From Clavulina sp. PMI_390 (lineage: Eukaryota; Basidiomycota; Agaricomycetes; Cantharellales; Hydnaceae), in the NCBI GenBank assembly GCA_015039315.1, contig WIDE01000001.1:104719-166966 (forward strand): a DNA stretch of 62,248 nucleotides. Direction: 5' to 3'. Every line of letters starts with the position of its first letter. The stretch's first letter is position 1. This document shows, piece after piece, positions 23,995 through 37,411 of this stretch. The position numbers were made by a program, and so were the translations under genes. Under the pieces are notes generated by a model, which saw nothing but the letters and a program-made list of their open reading frames with translations, was not told the origin of the DNA and ran no database searches.

Positions 23995-24441
23995 TGATTA
24001 GTCCCCTAAACATTATTTAATGGTCAAAACGATGTAAATGAAGCGATTTTCGCTACCCTTCCCGTAGTTGAGGTACCACATCGCATGATACAAACCATAA
24101 ATGACTCATCGCAGGCGATCTTGACAGCGGGCCATACAGGGACAAATACAACCTGAGGAAGGGCTTCTGCAACCCACCACAACCATATTGCTAGTAGATT
24201 ATCTGCTATGATCGTGGGAAATATTACTCCGACGCCGCTTTGTTGAGATCGCTGTCGTGCATGCTTCTGACTCCGCCGCGGTCGTCTTCCGAGAACGTTC
24301 GGCAAACAGGCTGCGCGCTAACGTGTGGAGCCAAGACCTTCATACCAGCTAAAATCATAACACAACTATCTCCCTCTGGCTCTCACTTCGATCTCCCCTC
24401 GCCGAAAGGATAGTCCTCGCCTTTGAATTCGCGTCGTAGCC
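23995..24441. other. Intergenic region between S10 copies
   Basis: It holds the end of copy A and the promoter of copy B. An open frame on the minus strand (24024-24305) shows no domain. I see no transposon remnant that could explain the duplication. Confidence 0.5.
24296..24337 (+). promoter_or_regulatory. Promoter block shared by the two S10 copies (copy B)
   Basis: GTTCGGCAA, then GGCTG, then GTGTGGAGCCAAGAC, about 105-145 bases before the start codon. It corresponds to 21717-21750 of copy A with the spacing between elements slightly longer. Confidence 0.4.
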
Positions 24442-26602
24442 ATGCGATTAGCTTCGACTCTCAGCCTTTTGGGCTTGTCAGCTCTCTCTCCTCTTGCTGC
24501 TGCATATCAGCAGCAACCTCTGGTTCCTTCGTTCGACTATGATGCGATGATGTCCTTCAAGGCCGACGACATCCCCACTGACACGTTCACCACGTTCATT
24601 CACCCAATGATGCCCTCCCATAGCCTGAGGATCAAGCGACATACCGATTTCTGCGACACTACCGTTCGGTGAGATTGGAAGCTACCCAGGCATTCACTGA
24701 AAGCATCCTAACAGTATCCTTATTTCATGTAGGAGCTATACTGGCTATCTTGACGCTGCTCATGGAACGCAGCACATCTTCTTCTACTACTTTGAAAGCC
24801 GCAACGACCCCAAGACAGACCCAGTCGTCATGTGGTTCAACGGTGGACCTGGATGCTCTAGTAGCACCGGGCTCTTCATGGAAAACGGTCCCTGTCGCGT
24901 AAATGAGCATGGGAACGCGACGTCGCACCACAAATATGCATGGAACGATCGAGCCAACATTGTATTCATTGACCAGCCGTGAGTCTCATGACCATACCAG
25001 TCCCACCCCCGCCTAATGTCGTGTGCGTATGCGTAGAGTCAATGTTGGGTTCTCATATGCTGACCACTCGATTGATGTGATGACGACCGTGGAAGCCGCT
25101 CGCGCTATCAACGATTTTGTCCGCGTGTTCTTCGAAGCATTCTCCAGCTTGAAGGGTCGTGCCTTGCATCTCACTGGGGAGTCCTATGCTGTCCGTACTT
25201 CAATTGCTATCGAGGACATTGTGAGTTAATGGTTGAAACAGGGCCACTATCTGCCAGTCTTTGGTAGCGCCATCCTTGACGGGAACGATAGGATCAACTC
25301 GTCTTCTCTCTCTTCCTCGTCAGGTTCTCCGGTCCCCATCAATCTGCAGTCTGTTGCCATTGGCAATGGCATGGTCTCTCTTGCAAAGATGCTTCCGTCG
25401 TGGTATAAGATGCTCTGTACCCCTGCATCGGTTGTACCTCCTTTGAACGTCGAAACTTGTGTTGATCTCAAGCAAAAGGTAGCATCGATTTAAGAGTAAC
25501 ACTTTGGCTGCCATCCCTGAATTATCGAATCCAGACACTTCTGTGCCAGAAAAAGATGCAAGCTGATTGCGAGGACAAGCCCGATGCCCAGTCATGCGAA
25601 GCCTCGGTAGCATACTGCAGTCTGATATTAGACGGAGCCCTCAATCTTGCTGGTAAGTTGTCCACGGCTTATTAGCTAAATAAAGAGGCAATCTGACCGT
25701 TATTCGCGCATAGGGAGAAACCCTTATGACCTGACGAAGGTATGTATCCGAGCTTATTTCGTTCACGAGAACATAAGGAACCTTCAAATAATTCCGCTTT
25801 CTGGAAATTATAGCCCTGCGATATGAGTCTGGGTGACATTGCATGTGAGCTTTATCTAGTCTCTCCACACGGCCATTATCTCGAAAGCTGATACCGTTAC
25901 GTTCGCAAGGCTATGCCGAGACTGGAGGTACTATCAATTTTCATCCCTTTCACAGCTATCCGCTAATACATCAGTATTCTATGTGCTCCATCTTAGTGAT
26001 TGATAACTATCTCAATCTCCCTGCCGTTCGGAAACAGCTCGGCATCCCATCGACCTTTGGCAAATATGAAGGCTGCAGTATGCGAGTCAACACCGGATTT
26101 GTCCAACACGGAGATTTCTTGCTATCTGCGCAATTCCACTTGGAACAGTTAGTTGAGCGCGGCGTCAGGGTCCTTTTGTACGATGGTGTTTTGGACTTGT
26201 ACTGGTGAGGGTTTGGGCCTTGTTCCGATGTTCCGTGCGACGGTTCTAACCTTGAACACTTTACCCTCAGCAACAGAATTGGTTACCTCGAAATGGCTGA
26301 CTCGTTGGAATGGCCGGGCCAGGCTGACTTCTCTCAGAAGCCTCTCAAACCCTGGTTCGCCTCGTCCGACCTCACGGGCACTCCTGCTGGACATGTGAAG
26401 ACTGTTCGTCGCAAGAATGTTCTCGGAGTTGAGACCGTCCTCTCATGGCTTGAGATTGATGGAGCAGGCCACATGGTATGTCTCGCTTGCTGGACGGCCG
26501 AAAGAGCCTCATTAGCTGACGTTTTGCCGATAGGCTCCATTCGATAAACCGCTTGAGAGCTTGGTTATGATCAACAAGTGGTTAGCTGACGAAGAGTTTT
26601 GA
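24442..26602 (+). CDS. Serine carboxypeptidase-like protein (S10), copy B
   Basis: The exon structure is that of copy A. The N-terminus [20 protein letters not shown] is a textbook signal peptide with an AAA-type cleavage site. Catalytic motifs: [20 protein letters not shown] across an intron, GVLDLYCNRIG, and DGAGHM/APFDKP across an intron. The 18-nt microexon 25910-25927 encodes most of CYAETG, and the Cys beside it is probably one of the family's disulfides. A Ser-rich loop ([11 protein letters not shown]) interrupts the cap region, as in copy A. Stop TGA at 26600-26602. Likely exported or vacuolar acid carboxypeptidase; substrate preference cannot be read from sequence. Confidence 0.92.
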
Positions 26603-27029
26603 ACGCTGATCTCCCCCGTTTTTAATTAGTGTCCGGATGATGTACATGTAGTTATTTCTCAAAAGTGTTCTCGTAGTTTGAGCACGACGTCGCACAATGT
26701 GACTCATGGCTGCTTATCTTTGTCATACGCGCCGTGTCATGAGCCGCCGGCCTCCCATCGGGCGCTTGTCCCACGGCGTGCACCCGTCTTAGCTATACAG
26801 AAGACCCCCGTCGAGCTTGGGGGTTACCAGCGGTTGCTCTCGGACTATTTGCCATCTCTTCTTACCTCCAGCTGCCGCCCGAACCTTGCTCTTAGCTGCA
26901 GAAACAGTGTCTTGGCGCAATTGTGCACACCAAGAACTGTACACCCGCCAAGATATACTCCGCTTACACGTGTACAGCTGAGCTCGTGTCCTCCTGGCTT
27001 TGAGTACCGCTCTACATAGAGCCTATACG
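26603..27029. other. Intergenic region upstream of the Sec14-like gene
   Basis: About 430 bases with the 3' end of S10 copy B and the promoter of the next gene on the same strand. No further feature is supported. Confidence 0.5.
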
Positions 27030-29202
27030 ATGCCCACCCATGAAATCTTGACACTACCTTCCCCCTTGGTGAAGGCGGTCCCCAAGGAGTACACGGAACA
27101 GCAACAGAAACAGATACAAGAGTTGCGTGAAGTAAGTGTTTGTCTGATAATGATTATCCATGCCCTCTCGCCGTCAATCCTACCCATTTCTTGCTTGTCG
27201 AGCCTTGGCAGCATTGGGTTGTCATATGAACGCGTCATCTCTCATATCCACACCGTCTTCATTTAGAACATACCACTCACACCAGTCTTACGGTTCTTTA
27301 CCTAGTATGGCCAATCTATCATGCTTCCCGAAACAGATCCATACTATCCCAATGAGAAAAAATGGCTCATCGAGGATGAAGCCTGCGCTGAACGCTACAT
27401 GCGAGCCAGCAAATGGCGAATGGACGAGGCGAAGAAGAGGATAAAAGGAACTCTAGAATGGGTCAGTTACTTTTCCTTCGCCAATTGCATACGTTCCCCG
27501 GGGTGGTTAGGGTAGATTCTTTCCGAACATGTAGCTGACCTCTTGTATTTCTCACCCTTACTTTGGCCTGGGGACTATCCAACTTCTCATTCGGAATCTG
27601 CTCGTGTTGTCCAAATGCCCCTTTATGGATACGGCGGCGGATCTGAATCCTGAATGGGGTCATCCTATGCTTTCACTCAAACCCATTACACATACACTCC
27701 CTGGGCGTCAATTTCCTGGTTTATTTCTCTACGACTTCCCGTGCATGCAAATTTCAATAGCGAAGGGATTATAAACCAGACCTTATTCCCGCGGACGAAG
27801 TCAAGGTTGAAGCAGAAACCGGGAAAATTATCCTTACTGGATTCGATAGGGATGGGCGCCCGATCTTGTACCTGCGGCCTGGGAGGGAGAACACGAAGGA
27901 AAGCCCTAGACAGATCCGACATCTCGTCTTTCTCATGTACGCTCCGCCCTTTTTTTTTCTCCTTTTTTCTTCCCAAGACTCACTTGGCCATACCCGTGCC
28001 ACCGGCTTGATTGTTTCCCCCGTGTCTGTTCTCACAGCGAGCGCGCGATTGATTTTATGCCACCGCACGTGGAGTCCATGATGTGCCTTGTCGACTACCG
28101 GTCTGCAACACTCAAAACTTCGCCTTCCATTTCCAATGCGCGACACTTCCTGGGGATCGTGCAGAACCACTACGTTGAACGTTTGGGAAGGGCAATTGTC
28201 GTCAACTTGCCGTTCATCCTGAACTTTTTCTTCAAGGCTATCACCCCGTTCATGGATCCTGTAACGAGGGACAAGGTATGTTCTGGTTCTTTTCGCCGGT
28301 TCGAGCACATATCACATGCTGATGATGATTCGGATCATAGATCGTAAGCTTCATCTCGTGATTCTTGTTCTGCAACAGCCTTGCTGATGAACACGACCTT
28401 TGTTTCCCTGTCATTCAACATGCTTATTCCTATCCAGCGCTTCAACCCAAATCTTCTAGACCTCATCCCCCCTGAACAGCTCGATGCGACCCTGCAGAAG
28501 GGGACTTACGACTTTGAGTTTGAGCACGAATTGTATTGGAAGACGATCTGTGATTGGGCAGGCGTGAAGGCGGATGGGACTCGATTCGTGCCTGATCGGT
28601 CGAGGGGCGTGGCGGAAATCAATACATCGCCCCCTTCCTCGGACCACCAGGATGAGGTAAAAGCTATTATTAGCGGCGAAGACACTCCGTCTACGGCTAA
28701 TGATAATGGTAATGGGGAGGTGGTAAATGGTAATGACTTGGTGGTAGCTTCTAGCAACCCCACGCCCGCTGCGGAGAATATTCCCTCTACCCCTGTCAGT
28801 GATGGTACCTCGACGACTAGCGGAACAGCCGTAGAGCCTCAGTCCATCACCGCTCCGGATGCTGTCCAGCCAACGACTGGTGCTGTTGATGTTGAGAAGC
28901 TTCAGCAGATGAGGTTGAATGTGGCTGCGTAAGTGACCTGCCACTACTGTTCCACGTTCTTTCGGGCCGCGATTCCTGATCCGCCACTTTGGTCGCTGTT
29001 CCTCGTGTATAGGAAATACGAGCAGACTCACAAGAACTTGGAAGCTAACTTGGCGCGCGAGGCGGCGGCAAAGCAGGGGGAGCAGCCTGAGCAACCGCCC
29101 GACAATACGTCCGAGGCAGCAAATGCGATCGAGGATGTAAAGGCCCCACCACCGTCTGATGCCCCTGCTGTGGAGAATCCGGTGGGAGTTTCAGCTCCAT
29201 GA
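27030..29202 (+). CDS. Sec14-like CRAL-TRIO phospholipid transfer protein
   Basis: Spliced sequence: an N-terminal CRAL-TRIO-N helix set (YMRASKWRMDEAKKRIKGTL, then EWRRDYKPDLIP across a 290-nt intron), and the lipid-binding core with TGKIILTGFDRDGRPILYL, RPGRENTKESPRQIRHLVFL, a DYRS stretch, and HYVERLGRAIVVNLPFIL. The closing helix reads ITPFMDPVTRDK then, through an inferred 3-nt exon, I and RFNPNLLDLIPPEQL. A long disordered acidic, Asn/Thr-rich tail (from about 28600) carries no domain and ends in a Glu/Gln/Ala-rich segment. Fungal relatives (Pdr16, Csr1 groups) move phosphatidylinositol or sterol between membranes. Which subgroup this is remains open. Confidence 0.9.
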
Positions 29203-30492
29203 ACTGCACTGGATTTGAATGTACGTGCACTCGATCAATCTTGTTCCTGTACCCCACGTCATTGATACCCGATGTGATATCCTGTGCTTTTCTTGGCTAT
29301 AACGTCTAACTTGGCGCCATAGGGTTTGTACGTTTGTTCGCCTATGCTGTACCAGGCCCCAGTTGCCCTTTGCTGGCAGCCACCACCTGCTGGTGTTTGT
29401 AGACAAGTCGTACGATTTCTCCGCTCCCCACACTTTTTATACATTGCGCCTGACCTGTCGTTGTTGTTGTCCACGATCGATTTCATCTTGATTTCATTCA
29501 TCTATGACGAATTTTTGAGCTTCAAGCTTGTATACCACTGCGGTCGTTTTAGACGGGCGAGCCATGTCTCCCCTTGGCCCTCCATGACCGAATTATAGAC
29601 TATTCCTCTCCCTATAAATCCCGCGCAGACGTCATCCTTCCCTCCCAGGTTATGGACGACTTGCCCGTTGACTCATGATTTCCCAGATACATACAAAGAT
29701 TGATTGCGACCGCAGAAGGGGTGGTCGCAATTAAGCGCTAATTGCTGTGGTGGCACTCCGGGTAGAGAAAAAGTATCTAGCGGTCATATAGCCATAGCAA
29801 GGTTCCCATGACGTGATGGGTCTCCCTTTTCTATTTCGAATGGCAATTCGGCGTTTCCTAGCGTTGATGCATTGGGGTCGACGTATCCAAGGCCAGTGAT
29901 ACAAAAGTTTCTCGGGAGGATAGCCAAAAGGAAGACAAATGCTGCGACTGGGGGGGAGGCGAAGGAAGAAAGGCTGTTACTAGCGTGGTTTTGCGGGTTC
30001 GGAACGCGCAGACGGAGGCTTGCCCGCTGAATAACACAGAGGCTAATATAATAGGCATTCATTGGGTCAGTGTTGACGGGTGTTTGCGAAAACGCCTGAA
30101 AGTGGCAGAGCGTGTTTATCACGTACGAAGACTCCAGAGCGTGCTGCTCTCCCCACCACCGACCATTCCGCTCGAATTTTGCCACCCAGCTGCATTCGTC
30201 ACCATCGGTAACCCGTGGGCTTTTTAACGGTGCTCGATTGTCGCTCACCCAGTCGTTGTTTCAGGTTGACCAAGGTTCGCTCAAACCCAGTGAAGAGCAG
30301 CAGCAGCTCGAGCAGACCACCCCACACGCTCTCTTAACGGCCGACCGCTTTTGTGCTTGGACTCTCGTCAACTTTTTCCTCATTTACGACCGAGGCGACC
30401 GTCTGAACTTTTGCCAACGGCCCATCTCATCATCTGCAAAGCAAACCGCACCCAGCCTCAGGTGGTGGCTTTGACAGTCCAGTCCATTCTAC
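29203..30492. other. Long intergenic region before the disordered-protein gene
   Basis: Almost 1.3 kb between two plus-strand genes. A minus-strand frame at 29784-30248 (154 codons) has no recognisable domain, no signal peptide and no splice partner, so I do not call it. The last 250 bases before the next start are C-rich and could be a 5' leader. Confidence 0.5.
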
Positions 30493-33400
30493 ATGCCCTT
30501 GTTCGGCCTCATCCCCAAGAAAAACAAGAGCACGCCTGTGCTTCAGCAGCAGGTGTACGACAATGAGCCTCCAGTATCGTCTTCTCGCTCAGCCGCACCA
30601 GGGCCGAGTGCACGCCCGCGTCATGGTCATCGTGCTAGTGTGTCATCCGTGCCTGATGCATTAACCCATCCCCTCTACGATGCCACCCCATCTCGCTCAC
30701 GGATACGACAGCCACCCGGGACCTCGTCATCCAAGCCCCTGCCGGTGTCCCCCACTCGAACAACGCGACTTGATGGCATGAACACCAGCCCACCATCAAA
30801 TCGAACAGGCGCCTCCCGCCCATCGCTTGACAACTTGGGCGTTCGCCGTGTCCCTAACAGTCCTAATGGCTCCATACCGTCTCCCCGTGATCCATCCTCG
30901 TCGTCGACGTCAAATCCAACTGCCAGCAGCAGCAGTTACCTCGGGTCCGAGCTTGAGAGCAGTTTCGGTGGAAGCACCTTTTACAACGATGATGCGCCCA
31001 GAGGCTCGTCGTCTACAGGACTGGATGCTCCCCTCCAACCTCCCTCTCGCTCAGCTATCTTTGGCTCTGGTGGCGCATCATCAGACCCGCGGTCTCAGCT
31101 AAGCACGCAATCCCTACCCGAACCGCCAGCTGCTTCTTCTCGAGCTGCCAACAACAACAAACCCCAGCGCCCGTCGCTCGCAACCCGCCAGCCGCCTCCA
31201 AGGAGTCCAGGCAGTATCTCGAGCGACTATGACGATCTCGAGCCTGACCGTGCAAAGTGGAGTGGTAGCCAAATGTCCCATTCAAACCTCTCCACAGCCG
31301 AACCTGGAGCACCCTCGAAATCCAAGGTCTTGGGCTGGTTTTCATTCCGTTCTTCAAAATCCGCGAATAATACGCCGCAGAAGGAAAAGAGCGGCTCAAG
31401 ACCGCCATTACCCACATCCCTACCCCCACCAAATGGCGATATTGCCGATCGCGTCCGAAGACTACCTCTAAACCCTCCCGACTCTCCTTCTCCGAGGTCA
31501 CCTTCCAGCCGAGGGCTCGCCCCTCAGCAGCAGCCATCTCGAGGGATGAGCACCAGCACCTCTCTCTCCCTATCATCTTCCGAACTTATGCCTTCCTCTC
31601 CTGAAGCCCTCTCCGACCCTTCTTCTGTCCTGGATCAGAACGATTCCACATTTAAAGTCCGTAATTTTAGGCATGTTTCACCTGCCACACCTCCCCCATC
31701 CTATCCCACTCCACAGAAGAAGCGTACCAAATCCATATCCTCCTTCACCACGAACGCTTCTTCTTCCAACAATGCCAAATCGACATCATCCGCAACCCCT
31801 GTCTCTCCTTCTCCCAAACTTTCCCTCAAGCCTGGTGCTAATGCATCCTCTTCTTCGCTCCTTGATGACGGTGCCTTGGCCCCTCCTGCCCGCCCACGCT
31901 CTCGTAACGACTCGTTGGGCTCGGAGACCGGGCGTGTTACCGCAGCAGCTTTCCGTCAAGCTACACAGGCGAGGCGGATGTCGCAGTCGGGAAGCGGATC
32001 ACCTCTTCTCATGGCGGCTGGTTCGAGAACGAGCGTGGACTCACTGTCATTGCTACCGCCCACTATTCTCACTGGGCATAGCCGGAGTGGGACACCTACT
32101 TCGACATCGAGCTTTAGGGGCATCTCCCCTATGCTTGGACCTGGGTCCCCTGGAGATGTGGAGAGTCCGGCGAGCTCGTCGAGGACGTTCTTACCTGGCC
32201 ATAAGCGTACTGGGACATCGGATTCTATTGGTTCCGCAGCAGGTGCTGGGGCAGGGCCGTCATCATCGAATTTCAAGAGCACCACTGCCTTGTTGAATGC
32301 TTCAGCGACCAGCAGTGGGAATGGGAATGGGGGAGACCTCAAGAGGCAGGATACGATCACCCAGCGCTCTGTGAGCTCGTCGGTCCTACCGTCAATGAAC
32401 AATCAGCAGCAGAATGCTCGTGGGCGCAGTGCTACAAACTCGACGTCGCCTGCTGGCGGAAGTGGTAGCAGCCGGTTGCCCCCAGTGTCTCCTTCAGCAG
32501 GCCTTGCCGCTGCACGATCAACGGACAGTCCTACCTCTCCTAACACTGGAGCCGGTGCACTGACGCAGCCTCCACCGAGAACGAGCAGCCGAGTTGGTGC
32601 AACTTCTAGTTCTCCTGCGCAGCGAGGCCCAGGTGCAAACCCTCCCCCTCGGTCCCAATCTGCTCTTGGCTCGTATTCCCGCTCCCCTGCCTCTCGATCG
32701 TCGCCCAATTTTGGGACTGGTGCTTCCAGTGCACGACCTTCTACTGTCGTTGCTCTGTCCAAACCAGACGTCGATAGTGATACGTCAGAATCAGAGTCTG
32801 AGCACAGCTCGGACTCTTCGGAGGATGAGGATGCCCCCCTGGCTCCAATCCCTCGACCTGGAACGAGTATGTCTACTCGCACGACTGCGACGACGACCAG
32901 ACGTAGTGTTCCTCTCAATATCTCCGCAGAGAACGTTGGGAAGAGCGGACTACCACGGCCTTCGCTCAGTAGCGCAGGCCTCCCCTTACCTCCTAGGTCG
33001 AGTACGTTACCTGTTTCACCTGCTATGAGGAGTTTGGGAAGCGGCCCAATTTCGCCAGCATCGACAAATAGTTCCTCGTTCAAACCTCGACAACCCGCAG
33101 CTTCGCGTTCCGCCGATGCGCTCAATCTTCCTGATCCCACCAGCCCCCCAGCTAATGCGGGAAGGCCCTCCTCCACTGCTACTGCGACACTTCTTGAGAA
33201 GCGTGAACAACGTTTGCAAGAATTGGACAAGAAATCACCCAATCCTCGTGCCAACTTGGCCCAGCAGCAGCAACAGCGCCGACCATTCCATCAAAACTCA
33301 CTCTATAGTGATTCGGCCGAGAGCTCGTCAATCGGTGACAGCTCGAGTGGCAAGTTACCAGTGACCCCACGTGATGGGAGTGAGCTGGGGTGGCAGGGTG

Positions 33401-34609
33401 CAGCTGCCCGGGCGGCTGCGGCGAGCTTTGCTGCCACGCAGGCCCAGGCCCAAGGCAGGCGATCGGGTGATGCGCAGAGCACGATCACTGCTACTGCTAC
33501 ATCTCCCACGGGCGCAGGGAGGGCGATGAGCGGTGCAGCGAGTGTCAGCGTGCAAAGCTCGGCAGCCGAGACCGTCAAGGGGCACGTAAAGCGGCCGAGT
33601 GTGTCGTTTGATATGGGCGATGTGCCGAAGGAGGCGAAAGAGCTGAGGGGTATTCTGAAGGAACCATCCAGTGCAGATGCGAATGAGATCCAACGGAGGG
33701 AACGGAGGAGGAGCGAGGCGAAGGCTGCCATTGAGGTCAGTATTTGCATTTTTGGGATCTAGATTTTTACGTTGACAGGGCATGAACTTCTTTCAGCTGG
33801 GGAATATTGTAAATGGACCTCCTCCGGAGGTTGACGTTGATTCGGATATGCTCAGCCGCTTCCCTCAGCAGCAGCAGGCCCAACAGCAGCAGCAACAGCA
33901 ACAGTTCGGACTCGGGGTCCCGTCCAACTGGGATCAATGGCGCACGTCCCAATTTGGCTTCAACGGCATGCAGATGCAATCACCTCAGGTCCCTGTGGCG
34001 AACCCAATGGCGATGATGATGCCCCAGCCTCCGCCCAACGCCGACCCTGCGTTCCTTGCTGCGCACGAGCAAGCGATGATGATTGCCAAGCAGACGTATC
34101 AGATGGCAGTAGCTCAGCAAGCACTCGCAGCTGCGAACGATGAGTGGGAACGCGGGAGCACCGCAACTGGTTTCACACGTACTGGTGGCGGTGGGGCTCC
34201 CCCGTCCATCTACGGTATGCCTGGGATGGGAATGAACATGATGGGTATGTCGCCTATGATGGGCATGCCAATGATGATGCCTTCCATGTTCCCTGCTGCC
34301 CCAGCCTCGATGTATGCCGGCGGAGGTGGCAGTATCGCGGGCTCTACAATGGGCGGACCTGCCGGCTGGGGTTCCGCGTCTGTCTATGGCGGCGGGTTTG
34401 GTGATCGGCCCTCTGCATCGAGGCGAAGCACCGCTGCAAATGGACTGAGCGATTCGGCGTCGGTGTCGGGTGGCCTCAATCGTCCAACACGACCCAGAAC
34501 AAAGACATCACCGTCAGGAGCCCCTGGCGCGCAAACTGCAGCTGGTGCGGCAAATCGGAGCAATGGTGGTGGGCGCAACATGGCGCCGACGAGCTGGAAG
34601 CACTCTTAA
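30493..34609 (+). CDS. Large Ser/Pro-rich disordered protein, function unknown
   Basis: Two exons, about 1,350 residues. The first exon is a single open frame to 33735; the intron ends either at 33778 or at 33796, both in frame, the second giving AAIELGNIVNGPPP. Most of the protein is Ser, Pro, Thr, Asn and Arg with dozens of SP/TP sites and RPSL-like basic patches, typical of a phosphorylated scaffold or cell-polarity protein. A short ordered-looking stretch near 33600-33730 reads VSFDMGDVPKEAKELRGILK. The tail has a poly-Gln tract (33866-33904), a Met-rich tract (about 34220-34290) and Gly/Ser-rich stretches. I do not recognise a family. Ends TAA at 34607-34609. Confidence 0.8.
33866..33904 (+). 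repeat. CAG/CAA repeat encoding poly-Gln
   Basis: Thirteen consecutive codons are CAG or CAA except for one GCC, inside the second exon of the disordered-protein gene. Likely variable in length between strains. Confidence 0.8.
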
Positions 34610-35461
34610 GTCGCTTGACTGCACCTTCCCTCGAGCCTCCTCTCCCTGTTCGGGTTCTTCACTTCCCCATCACAAACCTTGTCATTATTCTATACCTTCT
34701 CTTAATACTTGATCCCTCACTCTCACCTAGGTCTTTACTCCCATGGCCACGACTATTTATAACCCTCACCTGTGTCACTCCTTCCACACTGTCCCCCACA
34801 ATCTTTAATCACTTCCACCTCTCTCTTGGTTAGCGCCTGCGCGCGGGCTCATCTTCCATGTACTTCTTCCAACCATTCAACCCCTTCTCCCACAACTTAC
34901 TTAGATGATGGAACGGACTTGCTCTTTTCTTCTTCTTCTCCCGAACCTACATCCTGCATTTTCTTCTTGCATCTTTACCCCTCGCAGCCGATTGCAGGCC
35001 GCGAACGCAATTGAGTGAGTGAGTCTTTGGACCCTCACTTGTCTACGCCTTTTGATTCCCATTTCATCACCATTCTCTTCCATTTTTTTCATCTTTCTCT
35101 CTCTCTCTCTCCCTTGTCGTCATTATTGGTTGTGAGCGAATACTTTCTCTTTCTCTTCAACTTATCATTGGACCTCTTAGCATCAGCATTCCATGTACCC
35201 ATCATCCAGTGTGCGGTCGTCCTAGGACTATTGCTAGTACTATTACTATCACTTTTCTAGTCCTTCCAAATTGAGACCATCTGCTTCGTGACTTTGCATA
35301 CTCCGCATGAAGTGAGTAGCGCTCGATCGAAGTTGGAGATGGCCTGAATCGTACTCTACATGTACAAACGGTATCGATATTGGATATCGTACAACGATTA
35401 AATATACACCAAAGGAGACGGGCCGCAAAAACACTTGCAATGGTGATACAGTCGTGCAAGC
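34610..35461. other. Pyrimidine-rich convergent 3' region
   Basis: The plus strand from about 34615 to 35260 is dominated by C and T, including a (CT)n tract at 35096-35111. It follows the disordered-protein stop codon. Open frames here are Leu/Ser/Phe/Pro-rich by composition only. It probably contains a long 3' untranslated region of the upstream gene. Confidence 0.55.
35096..35111 (+). repeat. (CT)n microsatellite
   Basis: An uninterrupted run of alternating C and T within the pyrimidine-rich 3' region. Confidence 0.7.

Positions 35462-37411
<1,950 letters not shown>

Larger units (their letters stand above)
21850..26602 (+). repeat. Tandem gene duplication of S10 carboxypeptidases
   Basis: Two head-to-tail copies (21850-23994 and 24442-26602) share the same intron positions and most residues; long blocks such as [25 protein letters not shown] and [16 protein letters not shown] agree exactly. 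The introns have diverged much more than the exons, so the duplication is not very recent. Confidence 0.9.

Noticed and set aside
21264..26602. Transposon-mediated origin of the S10 duplication
   Set aside because: No terminal inverted repeats, target-site duplications or transposase fragments were visible around either copy.
29784..30248. A 154-codon minus-strand frame in a long intergenic stretch
   Set aside because: No recognisable domain, no signal peptide, no splice-compatible neighbour exon and no conserved motif. I would need homology or RNA evidence to call it.
31673..32296. A 207-codon frame inside the disordered-protein exon
   Set aside because: It arises from the low-complexity C-rich codons of the long first exon in another frame and has no domain.
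32403..33254. A 283-codon minus-strand frame
   Set aside because: Antisense to Ser/Pro-rich coding sequence; its Gly/Glu/Leu-rich composition is what that produces, and it has no motif.
34720..35010. Possible tRNA or other structured RNA in intergenic regions
   Set aside because: I looked for tRNA B-box sequence (GGTTCGAATCC-like) in all gene-free stretches and found none in a credible cloverleaf.
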